In this document: piece after piece, positions 15,362 through 25,307 of the stretch
How the letters are laid out: every line of letters begins with the position of its first letter
Position numbering within the stretch: the first letter of the stretch is position 1
NCBI GenBank assembly: GCA_030545055.2
Contig: CM061536.1
Coordinates: 29,763,751 to 29,827,750 of the forward strand
Direction: 5' to 3'
Length of the DNA: 64,000 nucleotides
DNA from: Neoaliturus tenellus
Taxonomy: Eukaryota > Arthropoda > Insecta > Hemiptera > Cicadellidae
Made by a program: the position numbers and the translations under genes
Notes under the pieces: model-generated
What the model was told of the DNA's origin: nothing
The model's database searches: none
Seen by the model: the letters and a program-made list of their open reading frames with translations, nothing else

Positions 15362-16650
15362 TTAAATATCAATATCACCCCAATCTGATGATCTAAACTT
15401 TTGCGTTTTAGGGTTAATAAAGTATTTATTATAAATTTCTCGTTTAATATATTCACCTCTCATGGATTCATCATAAGTATTATGACCCGATTTTCCTTGA
15501 AGAATATCTGGTGTAAAATGATTGTGTAAATCAAATATCGCATTACCTAAAACCTTTACAAGAAAATTAACAGTGACAGCATCATCTACATGTTCAGGGT
15601 CTTTAAGGTTTGTTATACGTTTATTATTACAATTATACACTTTACTATCCTTTAATGATGTTGTAATGGTCTGTCCTACAGTTGCAGCATCATTTGCTTC
15701 TCTTCCTTCTTTCAAGTGTTTTATCACTCTATTATTACATGTAAAATATACAAAGTAATGATTTGGATCTAAATGTACGGTTTGTGATAAAGCAGCTGCA
15801 TCATGATCCTCATAACCCCATCCCATATTTGATAACTTTTTATCCATGCAATCCCAAGCATTATTTTTGTATGTTAATAAATTAAATTTTTTATTACCTT
15901 GAACGAATTCATCCCCTTGCTTCGATACTACTTGATTTTGTTTTACAAAAGAGGTTGTTTCTTGTTTTAAGGTTTCCATCATTTGACCCACCGTTGCTCC
16001 ATCTGTTGGTGCCGAACCATCTTTTACATTTGCTAAACAATTATTAAAACAATCTATAACCCCTACATCACGTATGATACAATGATCTTTAATATATTTT
16101 AGATTTACAGCATCGTTTTCAGTTTTTGGATAACCTATATCATTAATAACAAATTTATAAAAAGAAAATCCATCTTTTGTCTTTTCAGGTATCAAGCGTC
16201 TATTTACATAACTACATAACGCGTCATAACGCGTAAATAGCGTCTATTTACGCTGTCTTTTGCATCTTTAGGGTCATCTACGTTGGATATACGTTTATTG
16301 TTGGCACTATACGTTTTCCCATTGAATTTTAACGTATTTTTTAATTCAGATGACAAATAACCTTTGTTTATCGCATCACCGTTTTCATTTGGTTTACCAA
16401 CGTTGATAATTCTATGATCTTCTGCGTCATATGTGTTATTTTGTAGTCTTAATGTTGGCGATATCTTTTCCTTTAATATTTTTAAATTTATTGCATCGTT
16501 TTCATCCGTAGGATCTTTTATGTTTTTTAACCTTTTATTACTCATATCATAATCTCCATCAGGTGTTTGTGGTAAACCAGCACTTCTTTTTAAACTATTC
16601 GCATAATATAACCCATCCGAGGAGTAACGTCCGAACTTGTCGACACTCAT
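15362..16650 (-). pseudogene. Fibre-like repeat protein, split by a 44-bp insertion
   Basis: Two frames (16204-16650, ATG at 16650; and 15362-16195, which has no ATG at its apparent start) encode the same kind of repeat. Each ~35-residue unit has a pattern like N-x-K-R-I-x-N-V-x-x-P-x4-DA-V-N-x-x-Y-L; about eight copies occur in total. Such units resemble trimeric phage tail-fibre and adhesin repeats, so host-cell attachment is plausible. The frames are separated by a 44-bp segment (16208-16251) bounded by 12-bp direct repeats at 16196-16207 and 16240-16251. The reading frames on either side are in register only if the segment is discounted, so this was probably one gene. Confidence 0.7.
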
Positions 16651-16687
16651 GGTGCAACTGAATAGTATTCTAGGGAGTAACGCATTT

Positions 16688-17803
16688 TTATGAGATTACC
16701 CCACGGTTTCGGAGTTCATCCACTAAAGCCACCCATTCGTTTTCCAATCCAGTATGACCCGCTTCTTTAGCTTCATGTATTAGTTTCATTCTATCCACCA
16801 ATTTATTGATATTATTGTAATAAATCACATTTGTGTTATATAGTTTCTTCATTAAACCTGTACCTGTAACAGATTTGTTTCTTTTTCTTGGTTCCGGAGC
16901 ACTTATATCCAAAGTGGATGACACAAACCTTCGTTTTACAGGTTTTCTTGGCATTATCGGCATTGGTTGTCTTCTCGTTGTTGGTATTAACTTGGATACA
17001 AATACTCTATATTTTAAAGACCTAGATCTAAAAACTGGTTGGTCAGCTAAATATTTTCTCCTGTATGCATTGGTGTGTTCCAAAATCTGTTTATATGCTT
17101 CCATGTCTTCTTCTTTAACTAACAATTCTAAAGGCTTTTTTTCAAATAATAATTCAAATAATCCTCTTGTGCCCTTATATCTTTGATTACCAACAATAAT
17201 ATTATCATCTTCATCAATGTTTACCGGGCTATTACCAACCATTAAACCTTCTTCTGTTAATCTTACTCCATAACTATGGTAGTTTTTATTAGGATTTATT
17301 CCAGCTAACATTTTTATCATGTATTTCCTTCCTAAAGGTCCTTTGTTATGAATGTTTTCACCCAACAAGCTTATGTTTGACGGACCTTCCCTTGCTTCTT
17401 CTTCTTTTTCCTCTTCACTAGCAGTTGATACATCTTCATGTCCTCTTTTAGCTTTTACTTCATATAATTCTCTTATACCACTGTAGTCTGGTGATTCTAG
17501 CTCTCTTTCGGGTTCTCCACCGGTAAAACTACTATATGTAGAGGATTCAAGGTCTTCATCACTAAAATCTTCTGATTTTACATTTTCTCTTTCAAACTTT
17601 GTAATAGGTGCAAATGCATCTCCTTCCAAAACGGGTTTAGCAAATTTTTTGTTTAATTGTTTCAAGGGTTCAGTAATAGGTTTAAAAGTAGATTCAAGAA
17701 ATTTTTCCCTTTCGCTAATACCTAATTTTAATGCTCTGTTTTTATCCCGAATAGAATCACTAAGTGATTTTATTTCCTTTATTAACTTTTCTTGGTTAAC
17801 CAT
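16688..17803 (-). CDS. Conserved Polinton-associated protein (virion or assembly type)
   Basis: 371 residues from ATG 17803. The N-terminal third is a coiled-coil-like, acidic region; the centre has the conserved stretch YGVRLTEEGLMVGNSPVNID followed by GNQRYKGTRGLFELLFEKKP, a pattern I recognise in many uncharacterised arthropod proteins of mobile-element origin. A basic linker (RRQPMPIMPRKPVKRRF) and a C-terminal helix ending in ELRNRGVI follow. It sits between the packaging ATPase and the fibre-like gene, which points to the virion or its assembly. No enzymatic motif is seen. Confidence 0.65.
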   Translation of the reverse strand: MVNQEKLIKEIKSLSDSIRDKNRALKLGISEREKFLESTFKPITEPLKQLNKKFAKPVLEGDAFAPITKFERENVKSEDFSDEDLESSTYSSFTGGEPERELESPDYSGIRELYEVKAKRGHEDVSTASEEEKEEEAREGPSNISLLGENIHNKGPLGRKYMIKMLAGINPNKNYHSYGVRLTEEGLMVGNSPVNIDEDDNIIVGNQRYKGTRGLFELLFEKKPLELLVKEEDMEAYKQILEHTNAYRRKYLADQPVFRSRSLKYRVFVSKLIPTTRRQPMPIMPRKPVKRRFVSSTLDISAPEPRKRNKSVTGTGLMKKLYNTNVIYYNNINKLVDRMKLIHEAKEAGHTGLENEWVALVDELRNRGVIS

Positions 17804-17850
17804 GTTTGTAGCAAGACGTGTTGTACAACAATGAATGTTTTACATCATAA

Positions 17851-18549
17851 TCAGTGTATTAGTATAAATTTATCAAATCCTATCCTGTATCGACCATTGT
17901 TTAGCGGTTGTTCCTTCATAATTGTTAAAAACCCATACTTTTCAGCCCAAGCCTTTCCACACAACTCTTTAATTCGTTCAAATGGCATATCCGCACTTAC
18001 ATGGTCATAATATATGTGTTTTAGGTTGGTTTCATCCTGTTTAAATACAATTAACATGTTTGCATTGTCTCTAATGAGCTGTTTCGGTATTTTGCTGTAA
18101 GTTTGACCAATATAAATGCTATCTATGTTGTTATGTCGACCCATGGCGAAGTAATTTCTTATTGTATTTTGATTTTCAGAAGATACGTCGTCAAATATGA
18201 ATACTGAGAATGGTTTAGCCTCTTGCGGTTGCATGACACTCTCGCTCGCGTTGAATTTAAAATATTTAACTTCAGGCACATTATTGAGTATTTGTTCAAA
18301 TAACTGATATTTTGGTTGTTGTAGTGACTTTGAAAATACATATAAATTATTAAAACGTAATCCTTTAGGGTTTGTAATCAAATTGAATACTACATTTGTT
18401 TTTCCACAATTGGAAGGACCGGTAACCAGACAACGCACCGTGTTTGGTAACAAAACACCGTGTTTCCCAGTATTGAATTGAGAACCATCCACTGTGAGTT
18501 CATCTATATTATTAATAGTAAAATTGTCTTTTTGCGGTATTATCTCCAT
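17851..18549 (-). CDS. atp: DNA-packaging ATPase (FtsK/HerA type)
   Basis: 232 residues from ATG 18549. Walker A is GPSNCGKT at residues 44-51 and Walker B is FSVFIFDD at about 114-121. An arginine-finger-like region follows near GQTYSKIPKQLIRDN. Size and motifs match the A32-like ATPase that pumps genomes into capsids of Polintons, adintoviruses and poxviruses. It is adjacent to the integrase on one side and virion genes on the other. The frame is intact. Confidence 0.85.
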   Translation of the reverse strand: MEIIPQKDNFTINNIDELTVDGSQFNTGKHGVLLPNTVRCLVTGPSNCGKTNVVFNLITNPKGLRFNNLYVFSKSLQQPKYQLFEQILNNVPEVKYFKFNASESVMQPQEAKPFSVFIFDDVSSENQNTIRNYFAMGRHNNIDSIYIGQTYSKIPKQLIRDNANMLIVFKQDETNLKHIYYDHVSADMPFERIKELCGKAWAEKYGFLTIMKEQPLNNGRYRIGFDKFILIH

Positions 18550-18586
18550 CCTTTGTAATGGTTCAACCCAAAATGATGCTCTATCA

Positions 18587-19525
18587 TTATATTAGATCCT
18601 TTTTAGGTATCCAAGAATCTTCCGTTTTATTAAAACCTAACCATCGTACTTTAACCTTATCCTTTTTTCGTTGCAACAACTTTTCGACTAAATATACATC
18701 ACCTACTGTTGATTTTAACATTTCATGTCCATAAAACCCTCCTTCAAGCAATTGTCCTTTATTATCTTTTAAAATGTAAGTTTCTGGTACTGTAGGTTGC
18801 ACCTTAAATACGGTAAATACCTCATTTGTCCAGTTCGGAAGATATCTTTTACTGAATACACCTTTGTATTTGCTTATTCGCACTTTATCGCCAACATTAA
18901 ACCTTTTAGGCTTTAGTTTTTCAACTTTTGGTTTAGTATTCATTTTTATACGTTTTAATACAAGTTTTTCATTTTTATTAGTCACCTGGCTTGGTTTCAT
19001 ACCGATAGTTCTATGAAACTTGTTATTGTAATCGCTTATAAGTTTTGGTAACATATCAATCCATACGTGTGATCCTCTGTTGGAAAACATCTTATACATC
19101 GCACCTTTTAAAGTTTTGTTAAATCTTTCAATTATTGATGCTTTTACCTCTGAATTGGTTGAGTAATAGTTAATGTTGTGTTTTTTCATTAAATTTGCAA
19201 ATTCCTTATTAAAATATTCTTTTCCATCATCAGTTTGTAAATGTTTTATAGTATGTTTGTCTCTTTGTATAGCTGTTTCCATTGCTTTTGTAACACTTTT
19301 ACCACTTTTATTTTTTAGTGGTAAAGCATCTGCCATTTTTGAAAAACAATTAATAATAGTCAATATGTATTTAAATCCTCTATTTTGTTTACTATAAGGA
19401 ATCATTTCGATTAAATCCGCTTGATATAAATCATTTATTCCTTTTATCACTGTATTTCTTCGTGGAAACTTTCTTCTTGCAGGTTTATGAAGTTCGTTGA
19501 CAATTTCTTGCTTCAAGTTCTTCAT
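18587..19525 (-). CDS. int: Retroviral-type integrase with chromodomain
   Basis: 312 residues from ATG 19525. The DDE catalytic triad is visible: Asp37 (YQADLIEM), Asp99 (LQTDDGKEY) and Glu133 (KASIIERF), with 33 residues between the last two. The C-terminal 40 residues (YLVEKLL...WLGF...WIPKKDLI) form a chromodomain, which in related elements can target chromatin. The usual N-terminal zinc-binding HHCC region is missing from this frame, and none appears upstream on the minus strand, so the protein may be short. Its action would explain the 6-bp target duplication. The promoter with TATATAAA lies 75 nt upstream. Confidence 0.85.
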   Translation of the reverse strand: MKNLKQEIVNELHKPARRKFPRRNTVIKGINDLYQADLIEMIPYSKQNRGFKYILTIINCFSKMADALPLKNKSGKSVTKAMETAIQRDKHTIKHLQTDDGKEYFNKEFANLMKKHNINYYSTNSEVKASIIERFNKTLKGAMYKMFSNRGSHVWIDMLPKLISDYNNKFHRTIGMKPSQVTNKNEKLVLKRIKMNTKPKVEKLKPKRFNVGDKVRISKYKGVFSKRYLPNWTNEVFTVFKVQPTVPETYILKDNKGQLLEGGFYGHEMLKSTVGDVYLVEKLLQRKKDKVKVRWLGFNKTEDSWIPKKDLI

Positions 19526-19595
19526 ATTGCAGGTTTGAATGTTTCATGTATCACATGTATAATCACAATGAATGTTGTCTTAAATATTCACATCA

Positions 19596-19676
19596 TTTAT
19601 ATAGGTCAAGGTCATCCAAACTTGTGTAAAAAAATGGGGAACACGGCGTTTGACTTGCCGTGTTCCCCATTTTTTT
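19596..19676 (-). promoter_or_regulatory. Integrase promoter: terminator hairpin, TCAAGGTCA module, TATATAAA
   Basis: Reading down the minus strand: a perfect 20-bp hairpin (19628-19647 and 19657-19676, 9-nt loop) that ends in T7, the TGACCTTGA site (19606-19614), then TATATAAA (19596-19603), 70 nt before the integrase ATG. This is the clearest example of the whole promoter arrangement. The hairpin also sits downstream of the PolB stop. Confidence 0.7.
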
Positions 19677-19729
19677 ACGGAAGGAGAAAGGAATAAGGTC
19701 GAAGTTGTAGAAGGACGAAGAATAGGTTA

Positions 19730-22700
19730 CTAGTCGATAGGGTTTAGAGAGTAGTGGCCAAAAGGAAGAGTGTGAATTTTATCCGGCATAATATGCCTTT
19801 TATCATCTCGAGCTGATAGTGCCCTTTTAACTTCAGTGACACTGTAGACCTCATGTTTAAAGCTTCTGATAGTGTTGAACGTTGCAGACATTGTAGAATC
19901 TTCAAACAAGCAGGTCTTGTAATGGTCAAACGTCACATGTTTCTTCAAGTACGATGTTTTGACTCCTTTTGCTTTCTTGACTGTCGGTGTGTTGTTCTCG
20001 TTGTACATTTTAAATGAATACAATTTTGCCATCAGTGCCACTATTTCTTCTAAAGGCATTCCATTTGCTTCATCTTTAAATTTTCCGATTACTTTTTTAT
20101 TCTTTTCATTGTAATTTGGATGGTTCTTCGGATAGTCAGAGAAGTCAAAATCGTCTTTGTATGGGAAACTCCTTAGGTCTTCATACATGTCCAAAGTCTT
20201 TATCCAGTAGATAAACGCGTCGGTATCCATGTATGCAACTCCAATGTTGTCTCTTCCGTAGTGTTTAACCATTTTGTTGTAATGGAAATCATACATTAGA
20301 GTTTTACTTATATCCAAAATCGACATTCCAATGTATAACGGACGATCCATCACTATTGTTGTTTTCTTCATACTGACGGCAACTAGATCTTCGTTTATAA
20401 TCATGGATGTTCCAAAATTTGGTTTTTGCACTAATTTTTCCAATTTCTTAGGATCACTTACTAATTTAACAATCTTGTGTTTTCTTTTGTTTTCTAAGGT
20501 CTTCCCGAAGATGGCATTGTTCATCAATTTGTAAAAGTCCTTTTCAAATGCTGATGTTGCTGCTGCTCTTCTTGTAGTGTTGGAATCAATATATGATTTC
20601 AACCAACAAGACTGGGTGAATTCAATTGCTCTATGAATTCTCACTACACGTAGACCCAATTCAAGAGCTTGTTGAACTACCCAGTAGTGAGCCACATACC
20701 GATCTTTATTCTCCAACGTCATCATCAATTTTGGCCATCTTCCTGTCGGTGAAACTTCAGTCTTGGCTAGGAGAGGCAAGTCGTAGTGATGGTCATGAAG
20801 GTGCTCCGGATATTCGAAATCACAGTCCAAAATATAGCCTTTTGGACCATTCTTTGGAATCTGTGAGATGTCACCGATGGTGGCCGGGTCGATCCATTTG
20901 AAGTCAGCGTAGGGAAGCGGATTTGACATTGCCCAACCATAAAGGTTGTTTGCGTCAAAGTAGCCAAGGTAGACCGATGGTTGTCTCTCGTCGAAGCCTG
21001 GGATGTACTTGTTGTTAGCTTTGACATGACGTGTTACAGCTTGTGTCAAACCGCCCCGTACACCAGATTCTATCATGAGCACCATATCAATATCTGTTAG
21101 AAGTTCCAATCGACAGTTGGTTGACTTTAGCATAGCTTGCCATGCTAAACCTGGAGATGTGTACGAGTGTAGAGGGTCCAGTCCATAGGCGGAGAAGCAG
21201 GTGTTTCGAAATTCTTCCATCACATCGCACAGCAGAGTTACGTCCAATTTTATGTAAAAGTCGGAATATTCCCCTAAGGTTTGAATGTTTAGTTGGTTCC
21301 AAACATTACAAGCATGATTGTAGTCCTCAACGGTGATTGCACTTTCATTTAACTTGCTATTGAAGGCTTCAATCGGTGGCAGACTGGTTTCTTCAAATTT
21401 TTCTGCAGAAGTTATGTAATAATAGGGGAATACTCCTTTACGCATTACTAAGTCCAATTTATCTTCAGGTACAATTTTGCTGGTTTCTTTTAGATCTTCT
21501 CTTCTTAGGTTCTCAGACAATTTGCTCAAACTAGTTGACATAAATCTATAAGAGTCTACGAAGCGAAGTTTAATTTTACCTACTGTTTTTGAGAAACTGA
21601 TGTACTTCTCCAATGTTTCAGCTAATACTTCGATTCTTCCATCATCCCGTCCTAACTCTGGGATAATGAAGTGGGAGTCATAGCCGCTAAGATTGTGTAA
21701 CACGACAGGGATAAAGTTTGGCAGTTTGTAATTTATATTGCATGAATTACAAGCAGCTCCTCTGTATAACCCTGTCAGGTGATCGTGATCTCTTACTTTT
21801 TGATTTTCTTCACTCTTGAAGCTCTTCTTGCATAAATAACATATTGTTGCCAAATTGTATTCTTCTTGTTGATTTTGGTTCAAAGGTTCCATAGGTAAAA
21901 CATTACCGTATAAGCGTTGCACCTTTTCAGCAATGTCATACAACTGGTCTACGAAATGCTTAGCGGCTTCTTCCCCACGGTAGAGTATCGGAGTGGATGT
22001 TAAACCATAGTCTTGCAACTGTTCTTCAGGCAAAGTTGATTTCACCAATAAGCAAAAACTGTTAGGTTGATGCAATTGATATTTGGTTCTTCTAGTCACC
22101 TCACCATCCGGAAGCTCCTGTGGTACTAACGTGGATTCGAAATCTGCGTAGACAGCTACTGGAATCCGATATTGGTGAACTGTTTTGTTGAATTTGATGA
22201 ACGCTCGAGATGGCGGCGGCAGACTAATCTTCACTTCATAGTTGTCATTACAAAGTCTTTGGTGTTCCTTCAACCACTCCGATCCTCCATGTTTTAAATC
22301 TTTATTTGTAAAACAAAAGCATCTCTTACACACTGTCACTCTAATCTTCTTTTTGGTTAATTGTCGTGCAACCAAAGCTTCAAAATCTTTTATCCACACA
22401 TAATGTGAAATTTCACCTTTAGTTATCAATAATAAATCAGTATGGTTTCTTTGCTTCACTTTTCCAACTCGTAGTGGATACACATTGTTCGAATCATCTA
22501 AGCCGAACACGTTAACAGAAACACCTGGATTTTGTTTCTCAAATTTTGCAATTTGATTAAGACTCACAGGATACGACATTCCTCGGAAGTTGTAGCGGTG
22601 TTCGTTTTCATAATATTCCCTACCAACTCTACAAGGATATGTTTTACATACTTAGTTAGCATCGCATACTTAAAACATTCATTATCCCCGTTTGTAACAT

Positions 22701-23616
22701 TTCTGCAAGAGTTGGTGTCTTTAATTTTCTTTGGTAGAGGGATAAAGCTTCTACCCCTCATACCATATCCATGCTTGTGAACCCTCACATCCATACCTTC
22801 GATCGATGATAGCGTCCAGCCGGATCCTCTTCCTTCATGTTCTTGGAGTTTCATTAGCAGTTCATTCAAACATTCTTCTAGAATTTCATTGATATCAGAT
22901 GTGGTTGTAAGGGTTCGGTTTTTAGCAATGAATGCTCTCGGTGAGTTTTCACCATCGGTATTAGTAAACATAGCCTCCAACACCAATCCAAATTTAATAA
23001 AGTTCTATCTTGCCAATTCTTCCATCAATGTTTTTACAACTAAATTTTTAGCTTGGGTTATAAAGTTTTCCAATTCCAATTGCACATTATTAATTTTGAA
23101 ATGAGTTACAACTGGTCCTGGCAAGGCTGTGGTGCGCAGTTGTCTTATATCTTCCACTTCTTCTGTATCCTCTTCTTGGGTACGCAGTTGTTTTACATCT
23201 TCCACTTTTTTTTCTTCCATTTCCTTTTCAATAAATCCTCCAGCTGTAGATGGTCCAGCTCCGGCAAATTGAATAACACTTGGTCTTCTTCTTTGCATTA
23301 ACTGTAAATAGCTAGCCCAGTCCTCCTGCTTCTGGGGTTTTTCCAAAAACCGATCAATCGCATCCAAGTCTTCTTCACTTACTACAATCTCTTCTTTTCT
23401 GTCCTCTTCATGATGCAATTCTCGGTGTAACTGTAGATAGCTATCACAGTCGTCCATCTGCTTCTGGTAGCTTTCCAATAACCGATCAAACACATCCAAG
23501 TCTTCTTCACTTACAACAATCTCTTCTTTTCTGTTCTCTTCATGATGCAATTCTCGGTGTAAAACAAAGATATCATCGTCTTGGAAAAACTCACCACAAA
23601 TATCGCAAAGGGCCAT
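19730..23616 (-). pseudogene. polB: Protein-primed family B DNA polymerase, broken in two places
   Basis: The locus runs from ATG 23616 to the stop at 19730. The N-terminal part (23005-23616) has a C2H2 zinc finger and two tandem ~45-residue LHRELHHEE repeats, then ends at an in-frame TAG (23005-23007). The same frame continues at 22564-22986 and the frame then changes by one base near 22635-22660. The long frame 19730-22579 holds a C2HC finger, Exo I (D146/E148), an endonuclease VII-like C-x2-C/DHDH/C-x2-C region (247-280), Exo II, Exo III (D446), motif A (D542), motif B (K684-N688) and motif C (DTD, 785-787). All catalytic residues survive. Protein priming matches the TIR-ended genome. I do not reconstruct the joined product. 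Confidence 0.9.
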
Positions 23617-23690
23617 TTTTTACAGTTTGGCTTTGAGTGTGCACTCGGTGAATGTCCACGCAATAATGAGCAGCGCGCTCAACCGGGTCC

Positions 23691-23700
23691 CCTTTATACC
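23691..23700 (-). promoter_or_regulatory. TATA box of the PolB gene
   Basis: GGTATAAAGG on the minus strand with TCATT, an initiator match, 31 nt downstream. The ATG at 23616 lies about 50 nt after the predicted start site. Confidence 0.65.
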
Positions 23701-23889
23701 CGAGGTTGAAGGGTGGGGGAAGGTGACGTCATATACATCCGGTTTATCAATCATGTAGTAGATTTGGCTTTTTAACACCCATTTTCAATATATTCTTCAA
23801 CAGGCTTAATAAAGCAATGATGTTTGGTCTAAATCCACTACTTTGTACAAGTTTTTTCAAAAATGTCTGTTTGAGCAAGTTTATATGGG

Positions 23890-23971
23890 TCAAGGTCATT
23901 TGGAATTATTATTTTCAGCGGGGATAGAGCACTAAGCAGCATCAATTACTACAAAGTGCTCTATCCCCCGC
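23890..23971 (-). terminator. TCAAGGTCA module with GC-rich hairpin, copy 1
   Basis: TCAAGGTCA at 23890-23898, then a 16-bp hairpin (23918-23933 and 23955-23971) with one bulged base. The loop-side motif ACTAAGCAGCAT is shared with the next hairpin 230 bp away. Confidence 0.55.
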
Positions 23972-24127
23972 TCACATTTTTTGTTATAATTTCTTACAAA
24001 GGTGAAATATCACCGGTATTACCTCCAGAATAGGGAGAATTCTGTTGCGATGGAGCGATGGAAGTGGTGTATCCAATCCAATTGGTTTACCATTTTTATA
24101 CCCCCACCAACTCTGCATTTATGTGGG

Positions 24128-24217
24128 TCAAGGTCGCATAAAGATACCCTTTGAGCGGGGGATAAACCACTAAGCAGCATGCTAGTCCATTGCCGCAAAG
24201 TGATCTATCCCCCGCTC
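24128..24217 (-). terminator. TCAAGGTCG module with GC-rich hairpin, copy 2
   Basis: A variant half-site at 24128-24136 (still fitting YCAAGGYCR) precedes inverted arms at 24153-24171 and 24199-24217. It is a diverged duplicate of the hairpin at 23918-23971. It follows the 24280-24669 gene on the minus strand. Confidence 0.55.
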
Positions 24218-24279
24218 TGTTCTACAAAACCTCAATCAAGTCCAAGTTCAAGTCCTAGTTTAATACTTGGTTGGGAGAA

Positions 24280-24669
24280 TTACATTAGTTTGATGCTTAT
24301 TTCTACCGTTACACTTGCTCCATTCTCAAAAAGATATAAATAATATAATCCTGGATACTGTTTTGTTTTACGTCCTGCATGTTCCTTAATAAAGTCAAAA
24401 GCCAATCTTTTTGAATATTCATTATGAAACACTTCTCTCACACAAACAAGAATTTTTTCTTCCACCAATTTCAGTTGAATTGATGATAGTGTGCTTACAT
24501 CATCCTTGTCTATCAGGGGTAGCTTGTAGGTGAAAGTATTTGGTGGTAGTTTTCGCGTTCTGTCAAGTAAACAACAAAATTTTTTATACAATTTCTTCTC
24601 ATTGTCTGTAATACTATTAATACCAATCAGATTATAGTACGAAGGTTTATAAGGTATACGACGAGACAT
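24280..24669 (-). CDS. Small orphan protein near the right end
   Basis: 129 residues from ATG 24669. Mixed helix and strand; a basic, Tyr-rich N-terminus (RRIPYKPSYYNL) and a C-terminal strand pair (YYLYLFENGASVTVEISI). No membrane segment, Cys cluster or recognised motif. A clear TATA/Inr promoter lies upstream. It is the gene next to PolB at the right end, where accessory or replication genes are common. I do not recognise it. Confidence 0.6.
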   Translation of the reverse strand: MSRRIPYKPSYYNLIGINSITDNEKKLYKKFCCLLDRTRKLPPNTFTYKLPLIDKDDVSTLSSIQLKLVEEKILVCVREVFHNEYSKRLAFDFIKEHAGRKTKQYPGLYYLYLFENGASVTVEISIKLM

Positions 24670-24737
24670 TTTTGGTCACCGGTCTTCTTAAGAATGAGCT
24701 CCTGGACAACCACTTCCAACGAAAGGTGGAGCGTGAA

Positions 24738-24838
24738 TGAGAAGTGCGTGCAACCTGACCGCCTTATATCCCCACCAGCCAAGGGCTACCCCACCTTGGG
24801 GGTGGGGGAGGGGGTGGGGGAGGGGGGAGGGGGGGGGT
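24738..24838 (-). promoter_or_regulatory. Promoter of the 24280-24669 gene with a C-rich box
   Basis: TATAAGG at about 24763-24768 and TCATTC with A at 24738, 30 nt apart. Upstream on the minus strand is a nearly pure C/T tract (24797-24838). The sequence GGTGGGGATATAAGGCGG is nearly repeated at 26035-26053. Confidence 0.65.
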
Positions 24839-24854
24839 CATTACTATATTTAGG

Positions 24855-24901
24855 TCAAGGTCACGAAAAAACTTTTAAAAAAATTAAGCCCCACCTGGGG
24901 C
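24855..24901 (-). terminator. TCAAGGTCA module next to a GC hairpin
   Basis: TCAAGGTCA at 24855-24863, A/T-runs, and GCCCCA/TGGGGC arms (24888-24901). On the minus strand the stem is followed by a T7 run. It would end a transcript coming from the 25.0-25.3 kb unit. Confidence 0.5.
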
Positions 24902-25019
24902 ATTTAGGTTGCCATCGCTGTAGCCTCCTAAGAGACCCAACTATGACAACAAGGCAACATCCAATGTCGTGTACCCTTCGCCACGCGAGACTTGTAAACA
25001 TTTACTGCATTGTCTTTTC

Positions 25020-25254
25020 AATAGCTAACAAAGATTCGTTTACATAATTTTGAGTTTCCAGGAGGAAACAAACTGAGGACACCCTAATGGCTTACGTCCT
25101 CGGTCCGAGTGCAGAGGCCGCCGCAACCTTTTGCATGCCAGCGTACAAACGGACATACTCCCACAACCCCAGCCGCAACCTGTTGCATGCCTGAGAGGAG
25201 CCTAACAATACTTCAAAGTGACTTTACACGGGGGGCCTACTCCCGTAACCCTAT
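25020..25254 (-). ncRNA. Candidate structured noncoding RNA unit, copy A
   Basis: About 235 bp closely repeated at 25398-25633, in the same orientation, with no ORF of useful length. On the minus strand it contains stems GAGGAC/GTCCTC (15-nt loop), GTTTCC/GGAAAC (4-nt loop) and GCAAC/GTTGC. The second stem is conserved while its loop differs between the copies (TCCT here, CTTCT in copy B). It lies between a TCAAGGCCA module (25308-25316) and the GC hairpin plus T-run at 24888-24901. Neither expression nor polymerase type can be told from sequence. Function is unknown; a viral small RNA is my best guess. Confidence 0.4.
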
Positions 25255-25307
25255 CTTTAATATTTTTAATTTAGCAATGCAGTAAATTTTTACAAGTCCT
25301 TTGTGGG

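Noticed and set aside
15362..16195. Second half of the fibre-like gene as an independent gene
   Set aside because: Its apparent start is TTG, it lacks its own promoter, and its repeats continue those of the upstream frame.
22635..22660. Programmed -1 frameshift in PolB
   Set aside because: There is an A-run but no canonical slippery heptamer with a clear downstream structure, and a TAG already breaks the frame upstream.
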